In this document: positions 38,344 to 48,081 of the stretch, in pieces | Layout of the letters: each line of letters starts with the position of its first letter | Numbering within the stretch: the first letter of the stretch is position 1 | DNA from: Thermodesulfobium narugense DSM 14796 | GTDB lineage: Bacteria; Thermodesulfobiota; Thermodesulfobiia; Thermodesulfobiales; Thermodesulfobiaceae | Direction: 5' to 3' | Length of the DNA: 64,000 bases | NCBI RefSeq assembly: GCF_000212395.1 | Contig: NC_015499.1 | Location: 1,809,421 to 1,873,420, forward strand | Notes under the pieces: model-generated | Database searches by the model: none | Seen by the model: the letters and a program-made list of their open reading frames with translations, nothing else | Told to the model about the DNA's origin: nothing | Translations under genes and position numbers: made by a program

Positions 38344-40472
38344 CCAACTTAAGCGAAAAAATCGTAAAGGTCGCTTTTGTAGGCAACCCAAATGTGGGAA
38401 AATCTGCACTTATAAACGCACTTTCCGGATCGAATCTAAAGGTTGGCAATTGGCCGGGAGTTACAGTCGAAAAAAAGGAAGCAAACATTATTATAAATAA
38501 CCAGATGTTTTCACTGGTAGACTTGCCAGGTGCATATTCTTTAAACCCTTTTTCTTTAGAAGAAAAAATAACAAGAGATTTCTTAATCAAAGAAAGACCA
38601 GATGTAATAGTAAACGTAGTAGATAGTAATCAACTCGAAAAAAGTCTTTTCTTAACTTTTGCTTTATCAGAATTTGAAATACCTATGGTAATAGCTCTAA
38701 ACTTTTTTGACGAAATGATCAAAAACAAAACAGAAATAGACATTAAAAAATTAAGAGACATTTTATCAATAGAAGTAGTTCCTACATCAGGAATAAAAGG
38801 AATAGGAATAGATGAGCTTAAAAAAGCGATTTACAAAAGTGTAAGCGAAAGAGATTTGCCAAATATCTTATTCGAAGAAAAACTCGATAAAAGATTTAAG
38901 CGAATTAAAGAAATATTATCTGATAAGAAAGAGAAATTGGGTTATCCTTTATCTTTTGTAGCTGCAAGAATTCTAGAAAACGATCAGCAAGTGATAAGTG
39001 AGCTAAACGACAAAAAGCTTCTCGATAAAGGTATTTTAGAGCTTGCTGTTGACAACACAACATATATCGAATCAAGATACAAACTTATATCCTCAATATG
39101 CAAAAAGATTTTGGTAAGACACAAAGACAGCAATGAAATAACTCAAAAAATTGATTCAATACTTTTGAATAAATTTTTCGGCTTGCCACTCTTTTTCATA
39201 ATGATGTTTATAGTATTCAAACTTACCTTTGATCTGTCAAAACCATTTGTAGACTTTACCAGTTATTTCATAAATGACTACGTTGGAAAGTATACAATTT
39301 ATCTTCTCTGGTTTTTGCCAGATATACTCAAATCACTTATAAAGGAAGCCATTATAGGCGGTGTAGGTTCGGTAATAAGCTTTTTTCCACTAATAGGGGT
39401 ATTTTTTTTGTTTATATCAATTCTTGAAGAAAGCGGTTACATGACGAGAGCAGCTTTTCTTATTGACAAACTCATGAGTTCAATTGGTCTAAGTGGCAAA
39501 GTTTTTATTCCTCTTATACTTGGTTTTGGATGTAATGTTCCTGCTATTTACGCCACAAGAGGTCTTGATTCCCAAAAGGATAGGCTTCTTGCTGGTCTTA
39601 TGATACCTTTAATGTCTTGTTCAGCAAGATTGCCAGTATATCTTTTGTTTACTGCTGCTTTTTTTGAAAACTTTAAAGAATTAGTAATACTTTGTCTATA
39701 CTTCCTGGGAGCCTTTATTGCAATAATACTTGTCATATTACTACAACTTGCAGTCCCATCTCTAAAGATGGACTCCACGCCGTTCATATTAGAACTTCCA
39801 CCATACAGAATCCCTCCTCTAAAATTTCTCTTGAAACTCACAGGTTTTAGAGTAAAGTCTTTCGTAAGAAAGGCCGGGTCGGTAATACTATTCACAATGA
39901 TACTTGTGTGGAGCGTAAATTCTTTACCATACAACGCACCTAGCGGCGAAAGTTATCTTGCACAAGGTTCAAAAGCAATTTCGTTTATATTTGCTCCTGC
40001 AGGTTTTGATAAATGGGAAGCGGTCGCAACCCTTTTGCCAAGCGTAGTTGCCAAAGAAGCGGTCATTGGAACTCTGGGTCAGATACTTGAAGGAGAGCAA
40101 GGAAATTCAAATACAGCCAAAGATTCGGAAGAATACAATTTTCTAAGCGATACTTCAAAGGTAGCTGTAAGGTTTAAGGATTCTTTTATTGAAGCTGCTT
40201 CAAATCTCTTAAATTTCTTTACAATTCAATCATTTCAGGAAAAAGAAAAAGATGAAGGACTTATCAACAGGCTAAAAACTTTATTTACCCCACTTTCAGC
40301 TCTTTCATTTATGATATTCATTTTACTCTTTGTACCATGCATTGTTACTATTAGCGTTTTAATTCAAGAATACGGAATAAAATGGACTATATTTGAAATC
40401 TGTATGCTACTGTTTATTTCATATAGCGTTTCTACCCTTGTTTATCAAGCTGGGAAATTATTTGTGCACTGA
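38310..40472 (+). CDS. feoB: Ferrous iron transporter FeoB
   Basis: A 720-residue inner-membrane Fe(II) transporter with an N-terminal G domain: G-N-P-N-V-G-K-S (G1), D-L-P-G (G3) and N-F-F-D (G4). Gate repeats with conserved cysteines follow in C-terminal membrane helices (about 285-715). The only plausible start codon is TTG at 38310 within feoA; AAGGA lies 6 nt upstream of it. The last 15 nt overlap comF on the other strand. Confidence 0.96.
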   Translation: MFRHRYRRRQIANLSEKIVKVAFVGNPNVGKSALINALSGSNLKVGNWPGVTVEKKEANIIINNQMFSLVDLPGAYSLNPFSLEEKITRDFLIKERPDVIVNVVDSNQLEKSLFLTFALSEFEIPMVIALNFFDEMIKNKTEIDIKKLRDILSIEVVPTSGIKGIGIDELKKAIYKSVSERDLPNILFEEKLDKRFKRIKEILSDKKEKLGYPLSFVAARILENDQQVISELNDKKLLDKGILELAVDNTTYIESRYKLISSICKKILVRHKDSNEITQKIDSILLNKFFGLPLFFIMMFIVFKLTFDLSKPFVDFTSYFINDYVGKYTIYLLWFLPDILKSLIKEAIIGGVGSVISFFPLIGVFFLFISILEESGYMTRAAFLIDKLMSSIGLSGKVFIPLILGFGCNVPAIYATRGLDSQKDRLLAGLMIPLMSCSARLPVYLLFTAAFFENFKELVILCLYFLGAFIAIILVILLQLAVPSLKMDSTPFILELPPYRIPPLKFLLKLTGFRVKSFVRKAGSVILFTMILVWSVNSLPYNAPSGESYLAQGSKAISFIFAPAGFDKWEAVATLLPSVVAKEAVIGTLGQILEGEQGNSNTAKDSEEYNFLSDTSKVAVRFKDSFIEAASNLLNFFTIQSFQEKEKDEGLINRLKTLFTPLSALSFMIFILLFVPCIVTISVLIQEYGIKWTIFEICMLLFISYSVSTLVYQAGKLFVH

Positions 40473-41084
40473 GTTTTTATAATTTTCCCAAAAAACTGGT
40501 GAAACAGCAAAGGTCAAAGAATAAACTATTTTAGAACCTGATCTGGTTAGCTCTTTATATGCGCTTCTTAAGGTTGCTCCTGAAGTAATAACGTCATCAA
40601 TTAGTAATATTTTTTCAGGGCTAAATTCTGCCTTAAAGCAGTTTTCTACGTTAAGGCGTCTTTCACCAAAGTACAAAAGATGTTGTTTTTTCGTTTCCTT
40701 TATCTTCTGAAATCTATATATAGGAAGCTTTTTCTCTCTAGAAATATTATTTACAATTCTGTCAAGATGTGAGCGTCCAAACCTGTCATCAGGAATACAC
40801 GAAATATAAAACCCTTCAAACTTTTTGTCCTTTAGAAATTTCAGAACTAACTTAGATATCACTTCCATTGCTATCGTGTTTGACTTTGCTTTTATCACTA
40901 AATCTTTAAACTTGTCTTTATATATCCCAATAGCAAAAGACTTCCGAAAGGGGGGATAAAAAAATTCAAATGCGTTTTCAAACGTTGAAACACAGTTTGG
41001 GCAAACATATTCAAGGCTTAAATCGTCACATAAAATACAATGCCCTCCAAATAGGAGGGCAAAAAAATCTTTTAAGGCTTTCAA
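40458..41084 (-). CDS. ComF family phosphoribosyltransferase-like protein
   Basis: A 208-residue protein with an N-terminal zinc finger (C-x2-C ... C-x2-C) and a type I phosphoribosyltransferase fold carrying the PRPP loop I-D-D-V-I-T-S-G-A-T-L. ComF members act in DNA uptake or processing, but phosphoribosyl transfer has not been shown for most. It follows metK by 22 nt. Confidence 0.9.
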   Translation of the reverse strand: MKALKDFFALLFGGHCILCDDLSLEYVCPNCVSTFENAFEFFYPPFRKSFAIGIYKDKFKDLVIKAKSNTIAMEVISKLVLKFLKDKKFEGFYISCIPDDRFGRSHLDRIVNNISREKKLPIYRFQKIKETKKQHLLYFGERRLNVENCFKAEFSPEKILLIDDVITSGATLRSAYKELTRSGSKIVYSLTFAVSPVFWENYKNSVHK

Positions 41085-41106
41085 GGTTAAACTCTGGATT
41101 TAAACT

Positions 41107-42300
41107 CTAATTTAAACCCTTCTTAAGTTCCTCAACCTTGTCTAATTTCTCCCAGCTAACCCCCAGATCAACTCTACCCATATGACCATAAGCAGCAAGT
41201 GGCCTATATATGGGACGTCTGAGATCTAACTGATTGATAATAGATCTTGGTCTAAAATCAAAAACATCCCTAACTAGTTCTTCTATTCTCTCCTCTGGCA
41301 CATTATTAGTGCCAAAAGTATCTATCATTATAGAAAGCGGATTAGCTTTCCCTATAGCATAGGAAACTTGAATCTCAACCCTTGATGCAAGTCCTGCAGC
41401 CACAATGTTTTTCGCTACGTATCTTGCATAATATGCACCAGATCTATCAACCTTTGTAGGATCTTTGCCAGAAAAAGCTCCTCCTCCATGTCTAGCCATA
41501 CCTCCATAAGTATCAACAATTATTTTTCTACCAGTCAAACCAGAATCTCCTTGCGGACCGCCAATTACAAACCTTCCAGAGGGATTAATTAATATCTTCA
41601 TTGAATCATCTCTTAAATTCTCTGGAATTACTGGCATAATAACCTTTTCTATAACTTCTTTTTCAATTTCTTCATTTTCAATATCGGGCTTATGCTGAGT
41701 AGATATTAGAACGGTATCAACTCTTATTGGCCTAAAACCCTCGTACTCTACAGTAACCTGAGTTTTGCCATCAGGTCTTAAAAAGGGAATTATTCTATTT
41801 TTCCTGACAAAAGCTAGTCTTTTGGCCAAATTATGGGCAAGTGTAATCGGGAGTGGCATATATTCTTCTGTCTCATCACAGGCAAATCCGTATACCATTC
41901 CCTGATCGCCTGCTCCAAGCTCTTCTTCAGGCGCACTCACTTTTTCACCACGTTTTTCTAAAGCCACGTCAACTCCATGAGCTATATCGGGTGATTGTGG
42001 ATCTATAGAGGTCAGAACCGCACAGGTTTCGCTATCAAATCCGTACTTTGCCCTAGTATAACCAACCTCTTTGATAGTCTTTCTGATAATACTAGGAATA
42101 TCCACATACGTCTTTGTAGTGATCTGCCCAACCACTAGCACCAACCCTGTAGCAACAGTAGTCTCAGCCGCAACTCTCCCCGCTGGATCATCTTCTATTA
42201 TTGCGTCCAGAATGGCATCAGAAATTTGATCTGCAATCTTATCTGGGTGGCCTTCTGTAACAGATTCTGAGGTGAAAAAATAATGCTTGTTTTGGATCAA
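41107..42300 (-). CDS. metK: S-adenosylmethionine synthetase
   Basis: Makes AdoMet from methionine and ATP. The 397-residue protein shows T-E-G-H-P-D-K near the start, G-A-G-D-Q-G in the middle and G-G-G-A-F-S-G-K-D near 275, all diagnostic. AGGAGG precedes the ATG. No SAM riboswitch was seen in the 115 nt upstream. Confidence 0.98.
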   Translation of the reverse strand: MIQNKHYFFTSESVTEGHPDKIADQISDAILDAIIEDDPAGRVAAETTVATGLVLVVGQITTKTYVDIPSIIRKTIKEVGYTRAKYGFDSETCAVLTSIDPQSPDIAHGVDVALEKRGEKVSAPEEELGAGDQGMVYGFACDETEEYMPLPITLAHNLAKRLAFVRKNRIIPFLRPDGKTQVTVEYEGFRPIRVDTVLISTQHKPDIENEEIEKEVIEKVIMPVIPENLRDDSMKILINPSGRFVIGGPQGDSGLTGRKIIVDTYGGMARHGGGAFSGKDPTKVDRSGAYYARYVAKNIVAAGLASRVEIQVSYAIGKANPLSIMIDTFGTNNVPEERIEELVRDVFDFRPRSIINQLDLRRPIYRPLAAYGHMGRVDLGVSWEKLDKVEELKKGLN

Positions 42301-42415
42301 TTTTTGTACCTCCTGAAGATTAAATTTTAATTCACATTATCAAATATTTATTACAAAATTGCAAGCATTACAATTTATTTGTGTTAATAGAATTCGCATT
42401 TCAAGTAAACTAGCC

Positions 42416-43666
42416 CTATTCTGTTGCCCAATTATTAATAGCGTTGTTTATGTCAGGCCAGACCTCAGGAACTAAGTCAGAAAGAACCTTCCCCTCTTCA
42501 AAGAGAATTTGTTTCCTAGTGACCCACGTTTCGTTTTGGTGTAAATGAAAAGATATTTCTTTTTTTATCTCGTCTGACCAAACTGTTCTCCCTTCCACAT
42601 CAATCAACTTGAAGTCCACGTTCATAAGAATCTTCTTTTTTGGAGATAAAGACAAAAATCTTCCAACCCACCAGGAGCCACCAAAAGATGGTAGACTTAA
42701 AAGATCAAGAATAGCTCCAGGACTTGATGCTATTGGCTGGGGCAATAAAAGAGGTTGAGGAAAGTTTGGGACGTGAGATATAGTTGTGACCAAAAAGAGC
42801 GTTTCTTCAGGCTTAAAGCCCATTTTGTCTGCTATAAAGGCTCTTGAATCAGTAGTCATATTCACAGGATTAAATGCTGCAACATCTTGAAAGGATAAAA
42901 GCATAACATCACTTTTATATTTTTTTAAAGAATCTACAAACATCTTCATAGGAAAAGGTATTTCTTCATAAGAAGCAAGATATATTCCATTTTTTGCTTG
43001 CGGGGGAAAAACTATAATTGATGGTACAACTCCCGAAGTCTTTTTCTCGAGAGGATAATATGGAGCATTTAGTATCCTAACTCCAGACAAAAAAGGCTTT
43101 AATGCGGTTTTTATCTCGCTGTGTAAGTATTGAAGATATTCTATCTCTCTAATCCTTTGTGGAAATCCACCAGGCAAATATTTGACAGGACCAGAATTAA
43201 AAGTTTTTATATTCCTTTGAGCTACTCCATAAATTAAATCTCCAGTCTTTGCGTTATAAATTCTTATTTCAAGCCATATATTGATTTCATATTTATCAAA
43301 AATTAAATTTGGAAGACTAACAATATCAACAAGGTGTATAATTGGCAATACTACTATATCGTCATTCTTAACACTTCCTAAGGCAAAGTATGCGCAAGAC
43401 ATAATAAATTCCTTATTTATCCCTTTAAATTTCTTTTCAAACAATTTAACATCATCAGCATCCACGTATTTAAGAGAATATCCAGGAAGTGTGTTGTCAA
43501 AAGCTCTTATTTGCGATTCAGAGTATCCAGGATCTTCGTCCAAAAAAGTCGTCTCAGCAAGATAAGGAAGTATTACAGCCTTTTTCCCATCAATAGGACC
43601 TGCATTAGCCTTTGGAACAAGGGTGTAAAAAACTAAAAATACTATTAACAAAATTTTCAATCTCAT
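42416..43666 (-). CDS. Exported protein of unknown function with two tandem similar domains
   Basis: A 416-residue protein with a clear signal peptide (about 1-22, ending A-N-A). I do not recognise the family. Two parts, about 28-200 and 215-410, share one order of elements: a strand (A-V-I-L-P / S-I-I-V-F-P), a middle helical section, a strand block (D-I-V-V-L-P-I-I-H / T-L-F-L-V-T-T-I-S-H), a beta-hairpin (I-W-L-E-I-R-I-Y-N-A-K-T-G / M-N-V-D-F-K-L-I-D-V-E-G-R) and a C-terminal helix. This suggests an internal duplication of a CsgG/TolB-N-like fold (inference). It probably works in the periplasm. Confidence 0.75.
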   Translation of the reverse strand: MRLKILLIVFLVFYTLVPKANAGPIDGKKAVILPYLAETTFLDEDPGYSESQIRAFDNTLPGYSLKYVDADDVKLFEKKFKGINKEFIMSCAYFALGSVKNDDIVVLPIIHLVDIVSLPNLIFDKYEINIWLEIRIYNAKTGDLIYGVAQRNIKTFNSGPVKYLPGGFPQRIREIEYLQYLHSEIKTALKPFLSGVRILNAPYYPLEKKTSGVVPSIIVFPPQAKNGIYLASYEEIPFPMKMFVDSLKKYKSDVMLLSFQDVAAFNPVNMTTDSRAFIADKMGFKPEETLFLVTTISHVPNFPQPLLLPQPIASSPGAILDLLSLPSFGGSWWVGRFLSLSPKKKILMNVDFKLIDVEGRTVWSDEIKKEISFHLHQNETWVTRKQILFEEGKVLSDLVPEVWPDINNAINNWATE

Positions 43667-43836
43667 GTTAGTATTTTATCAAAAAAAGTTAAAAATTAAT
43701 TAAGATATATATTAACTATTCTGAATATTTAGAAAACTTAACTTTTTGTAGTATACCAAGATTAGATGTTAAAATTCATTAAGTAACTTATTAATTAAAA
43801 TATTTTATATTTAATAAAAGCTATTAGGAGGAGTAA

Positions 43837-44934
43837 ATGTCGTCAGAAGAAAGATTGAAAGAGGCAATAAGTTATTTTGGAGAAGAAGAGCTAAAATTAT
43901 CAAAGTTACTTACAGAGGAAGAAAAGAAATGGATATACGATTTTTTTGATAAACTTTCAAGAGAACTTGATTTTGCGGTAACGGTATCAGACCCAGAGGG
44001 CACTCCTGTTATACCTGTGATAAACCATTCTGACCTGTGTGGCAAAATTATACGCGGCACTGAGAAGGGATTGGCAAGATGCAAGCAAGAAGCGGCAAAG
44101 CGCGGAAAAGACGCAATGGAACAAGGCAAACCTCAATATTACTTTTGTCATGCAAATATTCAAGATTTTATAGTTCCAATTTTGCTTTATGGCAAAAGAA
44201 TTGGAAATATTGCAGGGGGACAGTGCCTGCCAAAACAACCTGACGAAGAAATGACAGAACACTTTAGAAGGTATTTTGCTGAAATTGGAGTTGAAAACGT
44301 AGAAGAAGCACTTAAAACTTTAAAAACTGCCCACATAAATCCAAGAGAGAGAATAGGAAATTTTACTGTAATGTTTGACGCTCTTGGAAAAATCATCTCA
44401 AATTATCTCATGTTTCAGGTAGAAGCAAGAATAGAAGAAATGAAATTATTTGAAACTATAAACAAAAACCAAAAAATATCTTCTTCATTAACCCAAACGC
44501 TTAGCTCACTATCGGCAAGTTCTGAAGAACTAGCTGCGTCAAGCGAAGAAACAGCAGCAATCGTTCATGAAGCAAGAAACAAATTGGACGAAACTGACGC
44601 AATAAATACTTTTATCAAAAAGATTGCGAATCAAACAAGACTCCTTGGTTTAAACGCAGCAATAGAAGCATCTAGAGCAGGCGTTCATGGCAAGGGCTTT
44701 GGGGTTGTAGCCAGTGAAATACAAAAGCTTGCTACTGAGTCGATGAAATTTGCAAATAAGATAAACGAAACATTAAACGAAATAAGCATGTCTGTAAAAC
44801 AAATTCTTGAAAGTTCTCAAAATATAGCCAAAGTGTCAGAAGATCAAGCAATGTCTATAAATGAATTATCAAAAGTAGCAGAAGATTTATACGCAATCTC
44901 AGAAAAACTTTTAAAAATGAGAAACGCTAAATAA
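43837..44934 (+). CDS. Soluble chemoreceptor with PocR sensor domain
   Basis: A 365-residue methyl-accepting protein without membrane segments. The N-terminal PocR-type domain (about 20-195) includes C-K-x3-A-x2-R-G, Y-F-C-H-A-N and a G-N-I-A-G-G-Q segment. PocR domains bind small molecules such as 1,2-propanediol in other proteins. The C-terminal signalling domain has the hairpin tip around [18 protein letters not shown] (about 264-281) and is short. It would sense a cytoplasmic ligand. AGGAGG lies before the ATG. Confidence 0.92.
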   Translation: MSSEERLKEAISYFGEEELKLSKLLTEEEKKWIYDFFDKLSRELDFAVTVSDPEGTPVIPVINHSDLCGKIIRGTEKGLARCKQEAAKRGKDAMEQGKPQYYFCHANIQDFIVPILLYGKRIGNIAGGQCLPKQPDEEMTEHFRRYFAEIGVENVEEALKTLKTAHINPRERIGNFTVMFDALGKIISNYLMFQVEARIEEMKLFETINKNQKISSSLTQTLSSLSASSEELAASSEETAAIVHEARNKLDETDAINTFIKKIANQTRLLGLNAAIEASRAGVHGKGFGVVASEIQKLATESMKFANKINETLNEISMSVKQILESSQNIAKVSEDQAMSINELSKVAEDLYAISEKLLKMRNAK

Positions 44935-45537
44935 TTACCTTTTTTCTAATTTTTTATACAGTTCGTGAAGTGAATTATAAAAACTTTCGTTCGGATCTTT
45001 ACATACCAGATTTTTCATAAAACCAGCTAAGGTGCCAGCGCTTTGGTCGTCAACTACATCAACGTCGTCTGGTCTGTAAGCGGCTGTATATCCCAGACCC
45101 CATATCAGTGCATATCCTACAAGGTCGTCTGAGGTTGTGTCGCTTGAATTAAGAGAGCTTAAGAACGCTTTACATGTATACCTTTTTGGGTTAAATATTG
45201 CTACATTTTCACCCTTTTTTGAACTTCCTACATATTTAAAAGTAAAATATTTTCTGACAAATTCAATAAAAGATGCGTCTAAATTTTGAGAACAGCCTTC
45301 ACTTAGTTCGTTAGTTAAAGACTTTAACATATCGCTGTTTAAAGACATAAGACTTTCGTCTTTAAATGTTAGAAAACCCCATGCCCACAGTGTCTGCAAA
45401 GCAACGCTGCCAGAATCATTTGAATAGCTTTGAACAAAGTCCCTACAGGTATAAATATTTGGATCAAATCCTTGAGCACAAGCATTAGAATTGACAATAA
45501 AGCAAAAGAACAAAATCAATAATATTATTTTTTTCAT
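44935..45537 (-). CDS. Exported protein with two tandem HdeA-like domains
   Basis: A signal peptide (about 1-21, ending A-C-A) precedes two units of similar design: about 25-100 and 115-197. Each starts Y-T-C-x-x-F (Cys31, Cys122) and has a central G-F/G-Y pattern with aromatic residues. Each closes with a second cysteine (Cys82, Cys179) and a helix F-x-x-x-L/V. This spacing and the C-x-D-F start resemble HdeA, the periplasmic acid chaperone with one disulfide. The match is by eye, not by alignment search. It is last in a molybdenum-cofactor/sulfur operon, 20 nt after the dsrE-like gene. Confidence 0.65.
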   Translation of the reverse strand: MKKIILLILFFCFIVNSNACAQGFDPNIYTCRDFVQSYSNDSGSVALQTLWAWGFLTFKDESLMSLNSDMLKSLTNELSEGCSQNLDASFIEFVRKYFTFKYVGSSKKGENVAIFNPKRYTCKAFLSSLNSSDTTSDDLVGYALIWGLGYTAAYRPDDVDVVDDQSAGTLAGFMKNLVCKDPNESFYNSLHELYKKLEKR

Positions 45538-45557
45538 TTTTGCTCCCCCTTTAATAT

Positions 45558-45908
45558 TTACGGCTTTATATATGAAAAGCCTAACTCTTGAAGCCTTACT
45601 ATCTCAGTAATACCAGCCTTAACAACCTTAGCCCAATCAAATACTAATTTTTTATCTATCTTGTAAAGATTTAGAGCGTTATTGCAAAATTCAAAGATAA
45701 CCCCCTTATCAGACAATTTTTTCATAGTAGGTTCAAGCTCACTTCTTAGTTCATTTGTTAAAATTAATACTCCTGCCGAGTTAGCTACAACCTTTATATC
45801 AAATTCACTTTCGTCTGATATATCATTAATAAAATTATTAATATTTTTTAAGGCAACCGGCCAGTCTTCAAGTTTTGAAACGTGAAAACACACTTTGAAT
45901 TGATTCAT
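45558..45908 (-). CDS. DsrE-like sulfur carrier family protein
   Basis: A 116-residue cytoplasmic protein with the DsrE/F-fold pattern V-V-A-N-S-A-G-V-L, E-L-E-P-T-M-K-K-L, V-I-F-E-F-C-N-N-A-L and a terminal E-I-V-R-L-Q-E-L-G-F-S-Y-I-K-P. The single Cys75 in F-C-N-N-A-L is where related proteins carry persulfide. The start overlaps the MoeA-like gene by 4 nt, which suggests a role in sulfur supply for molybdenum cofactor (inference). Confidence 0.85.
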   Translation of the reverse strand: MNQFKVCFHVSKLEDWPVALKNINNFINDISDESEFDIKVVANSAGVLILTNELRSELEPTMKKLSDKGVIFEFCNNALNLYKIDKKLVFDWAKVVKAGITEIVRLQELGFSYIKP

Positions 45909-46885
45909 CTTAATAAGCCTCCATGCCCAGAATGTCTAATCATCTCATAGGTAATCCTCAAACCAGCAAAGGCAACTTGACCAAACAAGTCAAATGCCCC
46001 AGGATCAAATCTAAGTGCACCTCCAGGAATACCAAAAATTGGGATGTCACCAAGATAGGCCACAAGAAACATTGCACCAGGTGAAAGTGGTGCACCATAA
46101 CTTACTACAGATGCGCCAGATCTTCTTATACCTTCGGCAGAAACATCATCTGGGCTCATCCCACCTGTTATAATTATGATCTGAACTTTATTTCGAACAA
46201 ATTTTAAAATAGCATTAGATATTAGATCAGGATCATCTGGTAAACATTCTCTCATAACTACTTCAGAGTTAAACTTTGCTACTTTACTAACAATTAGCGG
46301 CGTAAATGAATCCTCTTTTCTGCCATAATAAATCTCAGAACCAGTAACAATCAAACCTACTCTCATTTCTATAAATGGATAAAGGGTTAGAACCTTTCCA
46401 AGATTTTTACACTCACCCTCAATTAATTCTATTTCTCTTTTCTTTATAACCAGTCCTTGAACCTTCGCCTTTGCAACAACCCTGCCTTCTTCAACCACAG
46501 TATTGTTCCTCAAAGTGGCAACAAGTGTATCTCCCCTTGAATTTATAGCATCAAGTTGTCTCACCCTAACTTTAAAAAGGCCTTTTTTTGCTGCAATCAC
46601 ATCAGCCCAAGCTTCACCAGGCATTTTGACAATTAGATTATCACCCGAAATCGCGCTTGCAAGCCTTAAAGCTGCTTCATCCTCATGAAGTTCGTCTTCA
46701 GCAATTTTTAAATCCCATATGAAATCTTTTCCGATCTCTTTCAATATAGGTATATCATCTGCAGTAATAACATGTCCTCTTCGAAAAACAGCCTCTTTGT
46801 GCTTGCCAGGAACAATTCTTGTTAGATCGTATCCCAATGTCATACCAACGCTTTCTTCAACCGGCACCTTTTTAGAAGGATACAT
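45905..46885 (-). CDS. MoeA-like molybdopterin-binding protein
   Basis: A 326-residue protein with an N-terminal MoeA-like beta-barrel region (E-S-V-G-M-T-L-G-Y-D-L) and a MoaB/MogA-type molybdopterin-binding domain (about 170-325). That domain carries I-I-I-I-T-G-G-M-S-P-D-D and F-G-I-P-G-G-A-L. The family occurs alone in many anaerobes and its exact step is not settled. It lies 2 nt after moeA, so the two products could work as a pair. Confidence 0.85.
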   Translation of the reverse strand: MYPSKKVPVEESVGMTLGYDLTRIVPGKHKEAVFRRGHVITADDIPILKEIGKDFIWDLKIAEDELHEDEAALRLASAISGDNLIVKMPGEAWADVIAAKKGLFKVRVRQLDAINSRGDTLVATLRNNTVVEEGRVVAKAKVQGLVIKKREIELIEGECKNLGKVLTLYPFIEMRVGLIVTGSEIYYGRKEDSFTPLIVSKVAKFNSEVVMRECLPDDPDLISNAILKFVRNKVQIIIITGGMSPDDVSAEGIRRSGASVVSYGAPLSPGAMFLVAYLGDIPIFGIPGGALRFDPGAFDLFGQVAFAGLRITYEMIRHSGHGGLLR

Positions 46886-46887
46886 TG

Positions 46888-48051
46888 TTAAACCTCCAAA
46901 GAAAATTCAAATACCCTTACTTTAGCTCCTATATCCTGTGGAGGACCAGGATTTAACATAGCAATATGAGTCATATCTCTAAAGCCTTTAAGAGAGTGAC
47001 TGTGTTGTGAAAATTTTTTAAAATAAAACTTGTTGTCAATTAAAGTACCTCGCAAAAATCTTGCTTCTTTAGAATTTTTATTAAAGGCTTCCCCAAGCAC
47101 GCTCTCAAAAGATTTAAACTTATAATCTTGACCAGAAAGCAAAAATATCAAAGGCCTTATAAAAAGATAGAAACCCAAGACAGCAGCCCAAACGTTGCCA
47201 GACAAACCAAAATAATACGTTTTATTTTTTTTAAAAGCCATTAAAGATTTTCCGGGTTGCATTTTTACCCTCCAAAAAATTGGTTCAAATATTTTTTGGA
47301 CAACAGGAAAAAGACCATCACTTGAATCAAACGACGCATTTCCAAAAGAAATTATTATGTCTGAATCATCAAGTGCCTTCTTCAATTCGCCTTCAATCTC
47401 ATAATTGTTCCTGCATATAATATTTCTTTTAATTTCTATATGAGGCCTTCTTAAAATTTCCTCGAAAGTGGGAGTTAAAAAATTTTTATAAAGGCCTTCT
47501 TCTTCACAACTTACAAGTTCTTTTCCAACTGCCAGTAAAGATATCTTAACCTTTTTAAAAACCTTTACTTTAGTTTTATTAAGTCTACAAAAAGTAGCAA
47601 AATCAAATGGCGAAATCTTTGAGCCATTATAAGAAACAATTGATCCGGCTTCATATTCTTCGCCCATTTTAAAAATATTTCTTCCCTCTAAAGGCATTTT
47701 TTTAATATAAACCACATCAGAACTTACCAACGTGTCTTCGATCAGAACTACAGCATTGCTTCCTTTTGGAAGAACTGATCCAGTTGAAACTTTTACAGCT
47801 TCATTTTGAGAAATCTCCCCCAGGAAGGGTCTCTCCGTTCTGGACTCACCAATTATTTTACACTTGTCATCACATGGCAGTTTTATTGCAAAGCCATCCA
47901 TAGCAGACAGGTTTCTAGCTGGCACATCTTCTTCTACTTTAATATCTTCAGCTAGTATTCTGCCTATTGAGTCTTTGAGAGAGACATATTCCGTTCCCAG
48001 AAGAGATGCATTTTGCAGTATCAAAATTTTAGCTTTCTCAACGTCAACCAC
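46888..48051 (-). CDS. moeA: MoeA-type molybdopterin molybdotransferase, divergent
   Basis: A 387-residue MoeA-family protein. The N-terminal V-P-A-R-N-L-S-A-M-D-G-F-A and G-S-V-L-P-K-G-S-N segments are normal, as is M-Q-P-G-K-S. Two key motifs of the active domain are altered. The usual T-G-G-x-S-x-G-x-x-D reads S-F-G-N-A-S-F-D-S-S-D, and L-P-G-N-P-V reads L-S-G-N-V-W. Activity as a metal-inserting enzyme is doubtful alone. The start is GTG at 48051. It is 30 nt after the methyltransferase gene. Confidence 0.88.
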   Translation of the reverse strand: MVDVEKAKILILQNASLLGTEYVSLKDSIGRILAEDIKVEEDVPARNLSAMDGFAIKLPCDDKCKIIGESRTERPFLGEISQNEAVKVSTGSVLPKGSNAVVLIEDTLVSSDVVYIKKMPLEGRNIFKMGEEYEAGSIVSYNGSKISPFDFATFCRLNKTKVKVFKKVKISLLAVGKELVSCEEEGLYKNFLTPTFEEILRRPHIEIKRNIICRNNYEIEGELKKALDDSDIIISFGNASFDSSDGLFPVVQKIFEPIFWRVKMQPGKSLMAFKKNKTYYFGLSGNVWAAVLGFYLFIRPLIFLLSGQDYKFKSFESVLGEAFNKNSKEARFLRGTLIDNKFYFKKFSQHSHSLKGFRDMTHIAMLNPGPPQDIGAKVRVFEFSLEV

Positions 48052-48081
48052 AATTTAAACCCTTTCTAATCATTTATTTGA

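Noticed and set aside
42301-42415. SAM riboswitch before metK
   Set aside because: The leader is short and AT-rich and shows none of the conserved SAM-I or SAM-II segments.
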